Below, piece by piece: positions 6,773 to 17,690 of a stretch of 29,720 nucleotides of DNA. The stretch covers positions 1-29,720 of the forward strand of contig JAUCGD010000020.1 of the NCBI GenBank assembly GCA_030377945.1. The letters run 5' to 3'. Made by a program: the position numbers and the translations under genes. Source of the DNA: Desulfobacterales bacterium HSG17. GTDB lineage: Bacteria > Desulfobacterota > Desulfobacteria > Desulfobacterales > Desulfococcaceae. Each line of letters opens with the position of its first letter. Within the stretch, counting starts at the first letter, position 1. The notes under the pieces were generated by a model, which saw nothing but the letters and a program-made list of their open reading frames with translations, was not told the DNA's origin and did not search any database.

Positions 6773-7357
6773 ATGATACCAGATAAATTAATTCAAATAT
6801 CAGGCAATGAAAGAGGAGCAGCCCTTTTAATGACAATGGTTATGCTTGTTATCCTGACATTGATAGGAACAGCAGCTACCAGGACTTCAACATTTGAAAT
6901 AATGATGTCAGGCTCAGAAAAAAATAAAAAAGCAGCATTTTATACAGCAGAAGCAGGAATTGAACATGCAAAAAAAATCTTGGATTCTGATTCTGGTATA
7001 GGATATGATTCAGGAGCTGAAGCATGGCAGATTGATGGGATCGAATATGCCGGGAGCTATGAAGATGCAGTAGTATTAAAAACTTCATCTGATGAATTAA
7101 TAAGTGACAAAACTTTAGGGAACTATACATATACAGTCAAAGTATGGGATTCAGGCCGCCTGCATGTCCGCTCAGAAGCGAAAGGATTAAACAATACCGG
7201 GAAATCAGCTATTGAAATAATTTATGGCAGTAACTCACAAGAATATTTAAAAGCAGACGGCGGTTATACTGCCCAGGCAGGACATAATGAACAAAAAAGT
7301 TTTAGCGATCAGCTTGATGATAAAGATGCAATGGATACATATACTAGACAATTATAA
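6773..7357 (+). CDS. pilX: PilX-like minor pilin assembly protein
   Basis: A 194-residue protein with the PilX N-terminal pattern: short polar leader, then RGAALLMTMVMLVILTLIGTAATRTSTFEIMMSGSEKNKKAAFYTAEAGIEHAKKIL. The hydrophobic helix spans about residues 15-37. As in other PilX proteins the leader lacks the canonical G-F...E5 prepilin site. GGGGAGAA (6759-6766) precedes ATG 6773; another ATG at 6768 is out of frame. It lies between pilW and pilY1, and in known systems PilX helps bring PilY1 to the tip. The C-terminal 40 residues are polar and repeat-free. Confidence 0.8.
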   Translation: MIPDKLIQISGNERGAALLMTMVMLVILTLIGTAATRTSTFEIMMSGSEKNKKAAFYTAEAGIEHAKKILDSDSGIGYDSGAEAWQIDGIEYAGSYEDAVVLKTSSDELISDKTLGNYTYTVKVWDSGRLHVRSEAKGLNNTGKSAIEIIYGSNSQEYLKADGGYTAQAGHNEQKSFSDQLDDKDAMDTYTRQL

Positions 7358-7399
7358 TTATTTTACATGTATGCTATAAACAAATACGGAGGTAGTAAC

Positions 7400-10300
7400 A
7401 TGCAACAAACAACAATTATAAAGAATAAAACAGGGCTGATTTTACTAACAGCTTTGCTGGCTTTTTTCTTGAGTATTTATGGGGTCTCCAACTCCTATGC
7501 AGGCCCGGCTGAAGATGCAGCTCAGGCGGCAGCGGAAGCGGCATCAGCAAAAACTGCGGCTGAAGATGCGGCTCAAGCTGCAGCTGATGCAGGAACAGTT
7601 GATGAAGCAGAAGTACAGGCAGCAATAGCTGAAACAGCAGAAAGTGATGCAAGACAGGCTGCTGCTGATGCAGCTGAAGCAAAAATTGCGGCTGATGATG
7701 CAAAAATTGCAGCTGATACAGCAAAGGAAACTGCTGATACAGCAAAGGAAACTGCTGATACAGCAAAGGAAACTGCTGATACAGCAAAAACTGAGGCTGA
7801 CCAAAAAGTAGCTGATGCCCAGCAAACACTTGACGATTTACTGGCAAATGCAGGAGGAACCCCATCAGAAATAAAAGCATTAGAAGCTGTTGCAGCCTCA
7901 GAAAAGGCTGTTGCAGCGGCAGAAAAAGCTGTTAAAGCGAAAGAAGCAGATGCAGCTAATGCGGGAAGTTTAGCTAAAGATGCTGAAGATTTGGCTAAAG
8001 AGGCTGAAGATTTGGCTAAAGAGGCTGAGGATTTGGCTAAAGACGAAGATAATGATGACGCTAAAGAGGCTGCGAAAAAAGCTAAAAAGGCTGCGAAAAA
8101 AGCTAAAGAGGCTGCGAAAAAAGTCAAAGAAAATAAATTGAAAAAAGCTAAGGAAGAGTTGGAAAAAGCTGAAAAAGAGTTAGAAAAAGCTAAAGAAAGC
8201 ACTGATGATTTTAGTGGAGGAAATACAGATGAGATAGCAGACGCACAGGAAGCATTAGAAACAGCTAAAGATGAAGCTGGTGAGGCTGCGACTGCGGCTG
8301 GTGAGGCTGCAACTGCGGCTGATGCAGCTGCGACTGCGGCTGGTGAGGCTGCGACTGCAGCTAATGCGGCTGATGATGCGGCTGATGATGCGGCTGATAA
8401 TGCGGCTGCGGCAGCTGATGATGCTGCAGCGGCAGCAGCTGCAGCAGCTGCAGCTGCAACGTCAGCAGCAAATGCTGCGGATGCAACTGACGACACATCA
8501 GATGATAATGACAACAATGACAATAACAATAATGACAATAACAACAACAATAATGACAATAACAATGACAATAACAACAACAATAATGACAATAACAATG
8601 ACAATAATGACAATAACAATGACAATAATAACAACAATAATAACAACAATGACGACGGATTAACCCTTACAGGATGTGCTACAAGCAAAACTACTGATAA
8701 CACCGCAGGCTTTGATCTTAATAAATTTGAAATTGACGGGCCTATTGAAGTCAATGATAATGGTAAATTATATCTTCCTGTGGGAGATGAAGTTGTTAAT
8801 CCCGGAAAAATTGAAATTCCTTTTGAACAGGAAATATGGGTAAGTTTTATTTATGAAGGTGCAGGATACCGCTCTGACTTTGGTTATATTCTTCTGGATG
8901 ACGCTGTTGTAAAAGATGATGATGGAAATCATTTATATAAAACAAAAAATGATACATATGAGAAATATGATAAAGACAAGGAAATAGCTGACTCTGATTA
9001 CTATATCAAAGATGACTGGGGAAATAAAATGGAACAATTTGTCGGATGGCAGGATTCAAGCGGTAATCCCATTTTAGCTTACGACAAAAGACAGCCTGTG
9101 TTTGTCAATATTAATCATGACGGCTTGAATGATGCTGGAACTAAGGCAAAAGACGGCATTCTTGACCGTGATTGTTATATATCAGGTGGTGATGGTCAAA
9201 GACCAACAACTGATGCAGCACTTGCAACCTATGATGATGGTACTCATATACCTTTTATCCCCTATACAGGTGATGGAGGAGCAATCACCCGAAAAGACAT
9301 GAGAAAATCCCTGGGAACATTTCCAGGCGGCACAGAACTGGTTTTCTTTTTAAGTGCGAATCATCGGTATAACAGCAAAGATAGGAGCAATCTTCTAACC
9401 TATTTTACAAAAATGGGCTGGAATCCTGATACCTATACAAGTACAAAAAAATCATCCTGCAACCCGCAGACCGATCAAGTTTATGGAGGTCTTCCCAAAT
9501 TTCCACCGACAAAAGATAATAATTACTGGGTTAATTGTAAGCCATGTGATGATGATCCTGATGAAATTTGCTGTGAAGAAGATCCTGATGTTGCTGGTAG
9601 TGAACGCTGTCGTACTGACGGACCAAAAGGTGATTATTTAAAATGTGAAGAATATAATTCCTCAATCTACGATGAAAAAAGTGATTACTACACCGTTGAA
9701 AAATGGAACTACGAAAAGCAGCCATTTGAAAAATACTACCGCCTTGGTCAACCCGGCGGAGGAAAATGGTGTATTGATAATGGATGGATGGGCAGTAAGG
9801 CAATAGAATATATTGAAGAAGATTATGGTGTTGTTCTTCCCTTAGATGCAACTTCATTTATAACAGTACAACGGAATAAACAATATACACATGTTATGGT
9901 AGGCGCTCCCCCTGATAATCCGAACATCTGGCTCCTGGGATGGGAAGACTTAAAAGGCGGCGGTGACTTTGACCATGAAGATCTTGTATTTCTTATTGAG
10001 AGAAAAACAGGTGGAACTGCAACTTTAAAATCCCAGGATGAACTGACATTGACTCCTGATCAATATTACACTGCTGTTACAATTGAGGTACAAGATAAAA
10101 TGCCTTGTCCGGGAAAAACCAGCATTTCATACTTTGTTTCCATTGATGAAGGAACAAGCTGGACAGAGGTTGTTGAATGGAATGAAATCAGAGAGGTAGA
10201 ATCTGACGGAACACTGGGAGATGAAAATATAATCCAAACATGGACACCTGGAAATCCCTTAGAGACATTCCGAACAGGAAGAATTGACTTTGCCGCTCTG

Positions 10301-12748
10301 GGTGCATCAGGAAGAAATCTTATATGGAAAGCTGAAGTTATAAGTGAAACCACAAATGACAGTGGAGTAACATGTTCTCCTGAAATCATTAATGTAAAGG
10401 TTATAGGCAATGTTGCCAGTCATTCATTTTTCTCACGGGCATCACCTGTAACTGAAACAAATGTAATTTATTCAGGAAGTTATGAAACCCCGGCTCCTAA
10501 TGGAGAACACGGATGGGGAAATGACAAAACCCTTAGAGGACATTTAAAAGCAACACGTATATATGATCCTGCTGCACCGACACCTGAACTTGTTGGGGGA
10601 GGCGCAGAAACAGCAACTGCTGAAGAGCTGCTCTGGGATGCAGGAGAAATGTTAAACGTAAAATCTCCTAGTGACAGAAAAATCTATATGCCGGATATGA
10701 GTGACGTAACCCATATAGAAGATGAACAAATTGCAACAGGTGATGGAACCCACAAAACATTTACATACACCCTGAACAATGCCCCTGTATCTGCCGGAAC
10801 TATTAGCATAACAGACGGATATGAAACATTTCATGATGTGCGTACAGATGAACTGGAAGGAAATAAAGGTGGAAGCGGCTATATTAACCGTTTTACAGGT
10901 TTTATCAGGGTAACATTTGAATTTCCGCCTAATGAGAATGTATTAATACTGGCTGATTACACCTATTATAAAGCCAAACCGGGCTTAGAGGAATTTAATA
11001 CTAGCAAAGTTACTAGTGTTATGCTGGGTATTGATGACTCTTATGTTCATGGCAAAGGATTTACATTTGACTTTAATAATGACGGAAAATTCAATAATGT
11101 AGGCTTAAATGAAGACGGAACGCATGATGATTCGGACGGTGACTGGCTGATTGAATGGATTCGAGGCTATGCAGACGGTTCAGCAACAAAAAAAGACTGG
11201 CTGCTTGGCTCTATTGACCATTCTGTTCCTGCTGTTGTTGTTCCTCCTGGAATGCCTATCTGGTACACAGGCAGCAAAATCAGTACTTCCATGAAAAACA
11301 GTTACAAAGACTTTGCAGTAGCCCAGCAAAATAGACGTACAATGGTTTATGTAGGGGCAAGAGACGGTATGCTTCACGCATTTGACGGGGGACAATACCG
11401 CCGGGCAAAAGAAGGATATGACAAAAACGCTGTTTTTACTGAAGATATATGGGGAGATAATCCTGAAACAGATAATGTCATAGAAAAAAGAGGTTATTTT
11501 GAATGGCAAGAACCAGGAGAATCCGATTCTGCCGATTATGGAACAGGTGAAGAAAAGTGGGCATTTATTCCTGCCAACCTTATTCCCAGATTTAAAAACA
11601 ACCTTTTAAAAGCAGAAGATCAAGCTTATGCAGATGCATCTCCGGCAGTTGCAGATGTATTTATTGACGGAAAATGGAAAACCATACTTTTGGTTGCAGA
11701 AGGTAATGGCGGCGATACTGTATTCTGTCTTGATGTAACAGACCCTGACAGCCCGAAATTTTTATGGGAATTTGCAGATCCGGAACTGTTTAGAAGTATA
11801 TCTTCACCTGCTGTTGCATCCATTGGAATCATGATAGGAGCGGATGGTCAGGAAAAATGGGCTGCCTTTTTTGTATCAGGCAGGTCTTATGATTCCACTC
11901 TGAATCCATCCATATATATTATCAATATTGCTGACGGCAGTATCATAAAACAAGTAAGCCTGGATTCAGCCGGACTAGATGGAAAAGGAGGAACTCCAAG
12001 TGGTCAGCCTTCGGTCATAGATACTGATGGCAACGGATATGTTGACAGACTTTATGTTGGTACGGATAAAGGTTATCTTTATAAAGTTAATATCCCTGAC
12101 GAAGAAGCCGGAGAACCTAGCAACTGTATCTTAAATCCGGATACAGCCATAGAAAATGTTTCAGGCGGAGAAAGACTTCCAATATATGCGTCTCCTGCAA
12201 TTATTGCTGATGTAAAGGTTGTAGATGAAAAAGAAATTGATATTATAAGAGTCTTTTACGGAACAGGTGACAGTCCTTATTATAAAGAAACCTTGAGCCA
12301 AACACAAAACTATGCATTTTATGCTTTTACAGATACTATGGATAAAGAAACCTGTACAGCAGGTACTCTTGACTGGTCTATTGAAATGCCGTCAGGCCAC
12401 AGGATATGGGCATCAGCATTTGCAGCAGCCGGTAATATCTATTTTGGTACATCAACATCTGATACAGAAGATCCATGCGATGGGTATGTAGATGGAGATA
12501 CCAGTAATAATGCTGGAAGAATCTTTGGATCTAAAATGGATGGAAGTGATTTAGAAGGTATGGGAGATGGCATATTAGTAGGCAATGTAATATCAAGCCC
12601 CCTGGTGGAAGACCGCCATCTATATATAAAAACAGCATCCAGTCCTGATCCCATATCTTTTGGAGATGGAAGCTATGAAAATGATAAGGATGATGTATTT
12701 CTACAAAAGCTGCCCCCAAAACCTGAACACTGGCAGGAGGTATATTAA
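7400..12748 (+). CDS. pilY1: Giant PilY1-type pilus tip adhesin with Ala-rich stalk and Asn/Asp linker
   Basis: A 1782-residue secreted protein. I place the start at ATG 7400, after GGAGG (7388-7392); it opens a clean signal peptide (MQQTTIIKNKTGLIL...SNSYA). A frame start at 7367 would add 11 residues without a ribosome-binding site. Residues about 36-365 are Ala/Lys/Glu/Asp-rich heptad-like repeats, probably a coiled-coil stalk. Residues about 368-418 are almost pure Asn/Asp. Next is a DUF4114-like segment (YRSDFGYILLDD; GTELVFFLS; WLLGWEDLKGGGDFDHEDLVFLIE). From about 1314 (MVYVGARDGMLHAFDGG) the PilY1 propeller runs to the end, with a calcium loop DTDGNGYVD at about 1541-1549. A second Asp loop DFNNDGKFNN lies near 1224. 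The von Willebrand A domain of Pseudomonas PilY1 is not seen. Expected role: tip-located adhesin and retraction regulator. Confidence 0.9.
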   Translation: MQQTTIIKNKTGLILLTALLAFFLSIYGVSNSYAGPAEDAAQAAAEAASAKTAAEDAAQAAADAGTVDEAEVQAAIAETAESDARQAAADAAEAKIAADDAKIAADTAKETADTAKETADTAKETADTAKTEADQKVADAQQTLDDLLANAGGTPSEIKALEAVAASEKAVAAAEKAVKAKEADAANAGSLAKDAEDLAKEAEDLAKEAEDLAKDEDNDDAKEAAKKAKKAAKKAKEAAKKVKENKLKKAKEELEKAEKELEKAKESTDDFSGGNTDEIADAQEALETAKDEAGEAATAAGEAATAADAAATAAGEAATAANAADDAADDAADNAAAAADDAAAAAAAAAAAATSAANAADATDDTSDDNDNNDNNNNDNNNNNNDNNNDNNNNNNDNNNDNNDNNNDNNNNNNNNNDDGLTLTGCATSKTTDNTAGFDLNKFEIDGPIEVNDNGKLYLPVGDEVVNPGKIEIPFEQEIWVSFIYEGAGYRSDFGYILLDDAVVKDDDGNHLYKTKNDTYEKYDKDKEIADSDYYIKDDWGNKMEQFVGWQDSSGNPILAYDKRQPVFVNINHDGLNDAGTKAKDGILDRDCYISGGDGQRPTTDAALATYDDGTHIPFIPYTGDGGAITRKDMRKSLGTFPGGTELVFFLSANHRYNSKDRSNLLTYFTKMGWNPDTYTSTKKSSCNPQTDQVYGGLPKFPPTKDNNYWVNCKPCDDDPDEICCEEDPDVAGSERCRTDGPKGDYLKCEEYNSSIYDEKSDYYTVEKWNYEKQPFEKYYRLGQPGGGKWCIDNGWMGSKAIEYIEEDYGVVLPLDATSFITVQRNKQYTHVMVGAPPDNPNIWLLGWEDLKGGGDFDHEDLVFLIERKTGGTATLKSQDELTLTPDQYYTAVTIEVQDKMPCPGKTSISYFVSIDEGTSWTEVVEWNEIREVESDGTLGDENIIQTWTPGNPLETFRTGRIDFAALGASGRNLIWKAEVISETTNDSGVTCSPEIINVKVIGNVASHSFFSRASPVTETNVIYSGSYETPAPNGEHGWGNDKTLRGHLKATRIYDPAAPTPELVGGGAETATAEELLWDAGEMLNVKSPSDRKIYMPDMSDVTHIEDEQIATGDGTHKTFTYTLNNAPVSAGTISITDGYETFHDVRTDELEGNKGGSGYINRFTGFIRVTFEFPPNENVLILADYTYYKAKPGLEEFNTSKVTSVMLGIDDSYVHGKGFTFDFNNDGKFNNVGLNEDGTHDDSDGDWLIEWIRGYADGSATKKDWLLGSIDHSVPAVVVPPGMPIWYTGSKISTSMKNSYKDFAVAQQNRRTMVYVGARDGMLHAFDGGQYRRAKEGYDKNAVFTEDIWGDNPETDNVIEKRGYFEWQEPGESDSADYGTGEEKWAFIPANLIPRFKNNLLKAEDQAYADASPAVADVFIDGKWKTILLVAEGNGGDTVFCLDVTDPDSPKFLWEFADPELFRSISSPAVASIGIMIGADGQEKWAAFFVSGRSYDSTLNPSIYIINIADGSIIKQVSLDSAGLDGKGGTPSGQPSVIDTDGNGYVDRLYVGTDKGYLYKVNIPDEEAGEPSNCILNPDTAIENVSGGERLPIYASPAIIADVKVVDEKEIDIIRVFYGTGDSPYYKETLSQTQNYAFYAFTDTMDKETCTAGTLDWSIEMPSGHRIWASAFAAAGNIYFGTSTSDTEDPCDGYVDGDTSNNAGRIFGSKMDGSDLEGMGDGILVGNVISSPLVEDRHLYIKTASSPDPISFGDGSYENDKDDVFLQKLPPKPEHWQEVY
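7712..7795 (+). repeat. 21-bp tandem repeat in pilY1 (unit encodes ADTAKET)
   Basis: Four consecutive units of the 21-base sequence GCTGATACAGCAAAGGAAACT, the last diverging to AAAACTGAG. They keep frame and encode a heptad, so gain or loss of units would change stalk length without a frameshift. Confidence 0.85.
7970..8050 (+). repeat. 21-bp tandem repeat in pilY1 (unit encodes LAKEAED)
   Basis: Three full units and one shortened unit of TTGGCTAAAGAGGCTGAAGAT with one or two base changes each. It also encodes a heptad, and a Lys/Ala-rich block (AAKKAKKAAKKAKEAAKK) follows. Confidence 0.8.
8503..8652 (+). repeat. Low-complexity AAT/AAC/GAC tract encoding poly-Asn/Asp
   Basis: About 50 codons drawn almost only from AAC, AAT, GAC and GAT form irregular 9- to 15-base repeats. 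They encode the N/D linker between the Ala-rich stalk and the folded part of PilY1. The coding strand is nearly free of G between GAC codons. Confidence 0.85.
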
Positions 12749-12796
12749 GTCTCTTAAGCTTAAAAATCAGATAATTAAGTAAGATGGAATTTAAGA

Positions 12797-12836
12797 AAAT
12801 CTCCCTTTCTGTAAAAGAAAGGGAGATTTCTTTTTT
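12797..12836 (+). terminator. Intrinsic terminator of the pilin-pilY1 operon
   Basis: A perfect 14-bp stem (AAATCTCCCTTTCT / AGAAAGGGAGATTT) with a 5-base loop, followed by C and six T. It stands 48 bases after the pilY1 stop and should end most transcripts before the PKD-protein gene. Confidence 0.9.
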
Positions 12837-12881
12837 GTGTATATACCTGTATTTTTTTATTAAAAAATAAGGAGAAAACTC

Positions 12882-14171
12882 ATGAAAGTAAAATGTTATG
12901 TCGCAACCATGATCTTTTTTTTAATTGGAAACGTATTTATTTCCCAGGCATTTGCCCAAGGAGAATATAATTTTAATCCGATTGAAGACAAACAATACAT
13001 TGTTTTAGATGATGAATTTAAAACAGAGTTTACTTATTCCGGTTCAGATAAACTTGTTAAAGAAGTACAATTAGGGGCAAAACTATCTGCTTATTATGAT
13101 GAAACTAATAATATTGGCCAATTTGCAGATTTTAGAATCCGTATCACTATTAATGGAAAATCAATTATATGGCTCTTAGAAGATTATGAAGAACCAACAT
13201 CAACTCCTGAACCTGATATTTACGATTCCTCTCTCCAAACTGTTGAAGATGAAATTGTCATATCAGAAGGAGACACCATATATCTAAATATTGAAATTGT
13301 CTCTAGGCAGGGACAAGGTATTCTCTATAAGGATAATGAGGCAGAAAATAACTTTTTAAAACTCATTCTTGATGACCCGCCTGTAACCTGTGATGTAAAT
13401 GCTGCTTTTACACTAAACGATAATCCTGCGGGGCAGGATGAAGTGGTGGAGGTGTCAATTGGTGAACCAGTTATCATAAAAAATACATCAATTGGTGTTG
13501 ATAATGAAACTGCCACATGGGAATGGGCTTATATAAAAAGTCCATCAGGCTCAACAGCTTCTACTGAAGGATTTACAACTTTAAAAGAACCCTTAGACCC
13601 ATTAATATTTTATGAAGCTGATAAAACTGATACAAACGAATATTATGAACTGCAACTTATTGCTAAAGGCAAAGAAGGTGAAGAAGATTGTGAAACAAAA
13701 AAGACGATAAAATTTGAGGTAAAATGCGGCGTTGAAGAAGCAGTTATTTCTTTTTCACCATCTCCTCCAAATAATACTATTAGCAAAGGAGATAGTATTA
13801 GTTTTATCAATAGTTCAACAGGAAGCGCTGTAACCGATAACAATGTAGTATGGGAATGGTCTTTTACCGCAAGTCCTGAAAATATAGCTTTTCCTGAAGA
13901 CCCAACACAACCATTTACTTTTAATACTTTGGGGAAATATATAATTAAACTAAAAGCAACAGTATCACCAGATTTATGTTCAACTTCATCTATTAATATC
14001 ATTTATGTAATTGATACAAACCTTAGTCACGCTATTAAAGGTCTTCAAATTCTTGCAGGGTTTGATAATACATTAAACAGCACAGATAAAAAATTATCAG
14101 ATCTGGTAAAAGATGGGAAAATAACCCTTGAAGATGTCATCAGTATCTTGAAAAAAATAGCTGAGCAATAA
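12882..14171 (+). CDS. Secreted PKD-like protein with dockerin-like C-terminus
   Basis: A 429-residue protein with signal peptide MKVKCYVATMIFFLIGNVFISQAFA. Residues about 26-165 form an unrecognised beta-rich region. Two PKD-like Ig folds follow: about 170-285 (ITIKNTS-like PVIIKNTSIG ... ATWEWAY ... YYELQLIAKG) and about 287-385 (DSISFINSSTGSA ... VVWEWSF ... GKYIIKLKATV). Each begins at a Cys (TCDVNAAF, KCGVEEAVI). The last 45 residues (AIKGLQILAGF ... SDLVKDGKITLEDVISILKKIAEQ) resemble the dockerin-like EF-hand tails common on Desulfobacterales exported proteins, though only one loop (DLVKDGKITLED) is well kept. AAGGAGAAAA precedes ATG 12882. It is separated from pilY1 by a terminator and may be a surface partner of the pilus tip. 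Function unknown. Confidence 0.7.
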   Translation: MKVKCYVATMIFFLIGNVFISQAFAQGEYNFNPIEDKQYIVLDDEFKTEFTYSGSDKLVKEVQLGAKLSAYYDETNNIGQFADFRIRITINGKSIIWLLEDYEEPTSTPEPDIYDSSLQTVEDEIVISEGDTIYLNIEIVSRQGQGILYKDNEAENNFLKLILDDPPVTCDVNAAFTLNDNPAGQDEVVEVSIGEPVIIKNTSIGVDNETATWEWAYIKSPSGSTASTEGFTTLKEPLDPLIFYEADKTDTNEYYELQLIAKGKEGEEDCETKKTIKFEVKCGVEEAVISFSPSPPNNTISKGDSISFINSSTGSAVTDNNVVWEWSFTASPENIAFPEDPTQPFTFNTLGKYIIKLKATVSPDLCSTSSINIIYVIDTNLSHAIKGLQILAGFDNTLNSTDKKLSDLVKDGKITLEDVISILKKIAEQ

Positions 14172-14175
14172 TTTG

Positions 14176-14238
14176 AACGTAAGCGCCGCCTTACACGGCG
14201 GCACGTTTAAATCCCAAGTTGCCTCCACATAGGGAGGC
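14176..14238. terminator. Two GC-rich hairpins between convergent genes
   Basis: Hairpin 1 (14176-14207) pairs AACGT and GCCGCC with GGCGGC and ACGTT, with a 4-base bulge and a TTACAC loop. Hairpin 2 (14221-14238) pairs GCCTCC with GGAGGC around ACATAG. Neither has a clear U-tract. They fill most of the 74-base gap between the PKD gene and the converging LysM gene. They may end transcription from both sides, or be dispersed repeats, since their GC content stands out. Confidence 0.5.
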
Positions 14239-14245
14239 GCTACCA

Positions 14246-15367
14246 TTACATTGGCCCGTGAAATTTGGCTCCAATATTTATACTTCTTTCCGAATATGTC
14301 ACCAGGAAAGTTGAAGAAACCGGTGTGGTAAATAATATAAGCAAAGTGGCAAAATCTGCTGGAGGCAGAAGAATTTTTTTATCCCCTGCTGGATCAGGCT
14401 TTGCAGTTTCCTGAAAATAAACTTTATACTGCTGACCCGGCATAATTCCGTCTAACCTGCCTTTATCTATAAAACCCACAGAATGCTCTCCCAGCATTGT
14501 TTCATTATCTTCAGAACCGATAATAGTTCCTGTCATACCCTTAAGGCTTTCAGCCAGAACAACCTTTGAAAGACGATTCTCAAAAGGCATTACAAGATCA
14601 CCGATTTTTAAGGGATGATAAGTATTGGTGACTGTTGCCATTACAAACTCAGGTTCAATACGGGTTATTTCAATAACACCCAGCATACGATGCTTATATC
14701 CTGCAACAATCCCTGTTTTTTCATCTTTAATAAGATTTACCATTCGATAAACTGTATATTTCTGGGCTTTTGAAAAAACATTATTGTTCATTCCCCTTAA
14801 AAAAACAAGGTCGCCATCACTAATCATTTCCTTGTCATCCTGAACTTTGAATATGGCACCTTTTGCCTCATATGGTTCTTTCAGAAGGAAACTTGCTTGA
14901 TTAATAAGAGAATAAGTATAATAATTTCCTTTAATCTCATCTTCAATAGAAGATACCCCACCAAGAGGAACATCAATATCCGAGGGTTCAAGTCCTGAAT
15001 TCAAAGCTTGCTGATAATTCTGAATTTGAGGTGTTGCTGCTGGAATCTGCCCTGGACCTTCAACTATATTACGTCGAAAAAGACGGATACGCTGGCCCGG
15101 ATAAATTAAATGTGGATTTGGTATTGGTACATTACTGTTCACCTCCCATAATTCAGGCCAATACCACGGGGAATTAAGAAATTTCTTTGAAATATCCCAT
15201 AAAGTATCACCCTTTTTAACAGTATAATATGCCCCTTGCCCGTCTTCAACAATATCTTTTGTTTCTTGATTATCTTGAGCAAAGAGACTGCAAGAATACA
15301 TAAGGATAACCAGGAAAAAAAATACCCTGCCAATAATAAGTCTATGATTTTTTTTTAACAAGCCCAT
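14246..15367 (-). CDS. Secreted LysM-domain protein
   Basis: A 373-residue exported protein. The N-terminal signal peptide is MGLLKKNHRLIIGRVFFFLVILMYSCSLFA. A single LysM domain lies at about 47-97 (YYTVKKGDTLWDISKKFLNSPWYWPELWEVN ... NPHLIYPGQRIRLF). The insertion SPWYWPELWEVN is characteristic of LysM proteins in Deltaproteobacteria that bind peptidoglycan. The remaining 270 residues hold no motif I can name but are rich in short strands (GDLVFLRGMNN, HRMLGVIEITRIEP, IGDLVMPFENRL). A cysteine at residue 26 of the signal peptide is not in a convincing lipobox. GGAGA stands 9 bases before the ATG. It probably anchors to, or reads, the cell wall; no catalytic motif is visible. Confidence 0.85.
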   Translation of the reverse strand: MGLLKKNHRLIIGRVFFFLVILMYSCSLFAQDNQETKDIVEDGQGAYYTVKKGDTLWDISKKFLNSPWYWPELWEVNSNVPIPNPHLIYPGQRIRLFRRNIVEGPGQIPAATPQIQNYQQALNSGLEPSDIDVPLGGVSSIEDEIKGNYYTYSLINQASFLLKEPYEAKGAIFKVQDDKEMISDGDLVFLRGMNNNVFSKAQKYTVYRMVNLIKDEKTGIVAGYKHRMLGVIEITRIEPEFVMATVTNTYHPLKIGDLVMPFENRLSKVVLAESLKGMTGTIIGSEDNETMLGEHSVGFIDKGRLDGIMPGQQYKVYFQETAKPDPAGDKKILLPPADFATLLILFTTPVSSTFLVTYSERSINIGAKFHGPM

Positions 15368-15497
15368 AGTATATTCTCCATTTTATAATTATGAATTAAC
15401 AATAAGAAAAAGACAGCATTTTCAAACTCATCAATTCTTATTCTCTTTTTTATAAGTGTAAGAGTATGAATATAAATGAAATATGCAATGTAATTAA

Positions 15498-15526
15498 GTT
15501 AAAAAACAAATAACGACTTTTGTCAA
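15498..15526 (-). promoter_or_regulatory. Candidate sigma-70 promoter for the LysM gene
   Basis: On the minus strand a perfect TTGACA (complement of 15521-15526) is followed after 17 bases by TTTAAC (complement of 15498-15503). The -10 box is weak, but the spacing is ideal and the site lies about 130 bases before the ATG at 15367. Confidence 0.4.
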
Positions 15527-15557
15527 GAAGGCATTTTTAAATTCAAAGCATTATAAT

Positions 15558-15598
15558 AAAAAAAGCCTTTATACCGCAAAGGCATAAAGGCTTTTTAT
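15558..15598 (-). terminator. Intrinsic terminator of groES-groEL
   Basis: On the minus strand the stem AAAAAGCCTTTAT / ATAAAGGCTTTTT encloses an 11-base loop and runs into a T-rich tail, about 50 bases after the groEL stop. Confidence 0.85.
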
Positions 15599-15645
15599 AA
15601 AACTTACAATTATTGTTGTAAATTATGATTTCATCAGGCTTATGG

Positions 15646-17313
<1,668 letters not shown>

Positions 17314-17344
17314 TTAAAATCCTCCGTATATCTTTATATATACT

Positions 17345-17360
17345 ATACAATTTATTGTAT
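17345..17360. other. AT-rich perfect palindrome between groES and groEL
   Basis: ATACAATTTATTGTAT is a 7+7 inverted repeat with a 2-base centre, inside the 92-base groES-groEL spacer. A short hairpin here could affect RNA processing between the two cistrons. No known operator matches it. Confidence 0.3.
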
Positions 17361-17402
17361 TTTTATAATTAAGTAAGTTGTCTTAAAATAAAGTGTTTAA
17401 GA

Positions 17403-17690
17403 TCAGTCAATAATTCCAAGGATATCATCTTCGCGCATAATCAGGTATTCTTCGCCTTCAACTTTAACCTCTGTACCTGAATATTTACCAAAAAGAACAC
17501 GATCTCCTTCTTTTACGTCCATGGGAATCCTGTTACCGTCATCACCTACTTTACCGTTTCCTAGTGCAACAATCTTTCCTTCTGCCGGTTTTTCCCTTGC
17601 TGTATCAGGAATAATGATGCCGCCTTTGGTTTTGTTTTCTTCTTCAACACGCTGTACTAAAATTCGATCCTGCAATGGTCTGAGTTTCAT
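17403..17690 (-). CDS. groS: Co-chaperonin GroES (10 kDa)
   Basis: A 95-residue protein, the normal length. It opens [29 protein letters not shown], covering the mobile loop that docks on GroEL (about 18-32). It continues with [15 protein letters not shown] and [33 protein letters not shown]. As a heptameric lid it closes the GroEL chamber. GGAGAG stands just before the ATG. It is the first gene of the groES-groEL operon; the 292-base region upstream shows no CIRCE element. Confidence 0.99.
   Translation of the reverse strand: MKLRPLQDRILVQRVEEENKTKGGIIIPDTAREKPAEGKIVALGNGKVGDDGNRIPMDVKEGDRVLFGKYSGTEVKVEGEEYLIMREDDILGIID

Noticed and set aside
7712..8652. CRISPR-like regular repeats
   Set aside because: The 21-bp units are directly adjacent with no unique spacers, stay in frame and encode heptads of PilY1.
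7573..8754. Long minus-strand open frame (393 codons) opposite the pilY1 repeats
   Set aside because: Its Ser/Ala/Leu-only composition is the complement of the Ala-rich and Asn/Asp repeats. It has no ribosome-binding site and no domain; it is open only because GCN, AAC and GAC codons give no stops on the other strand.
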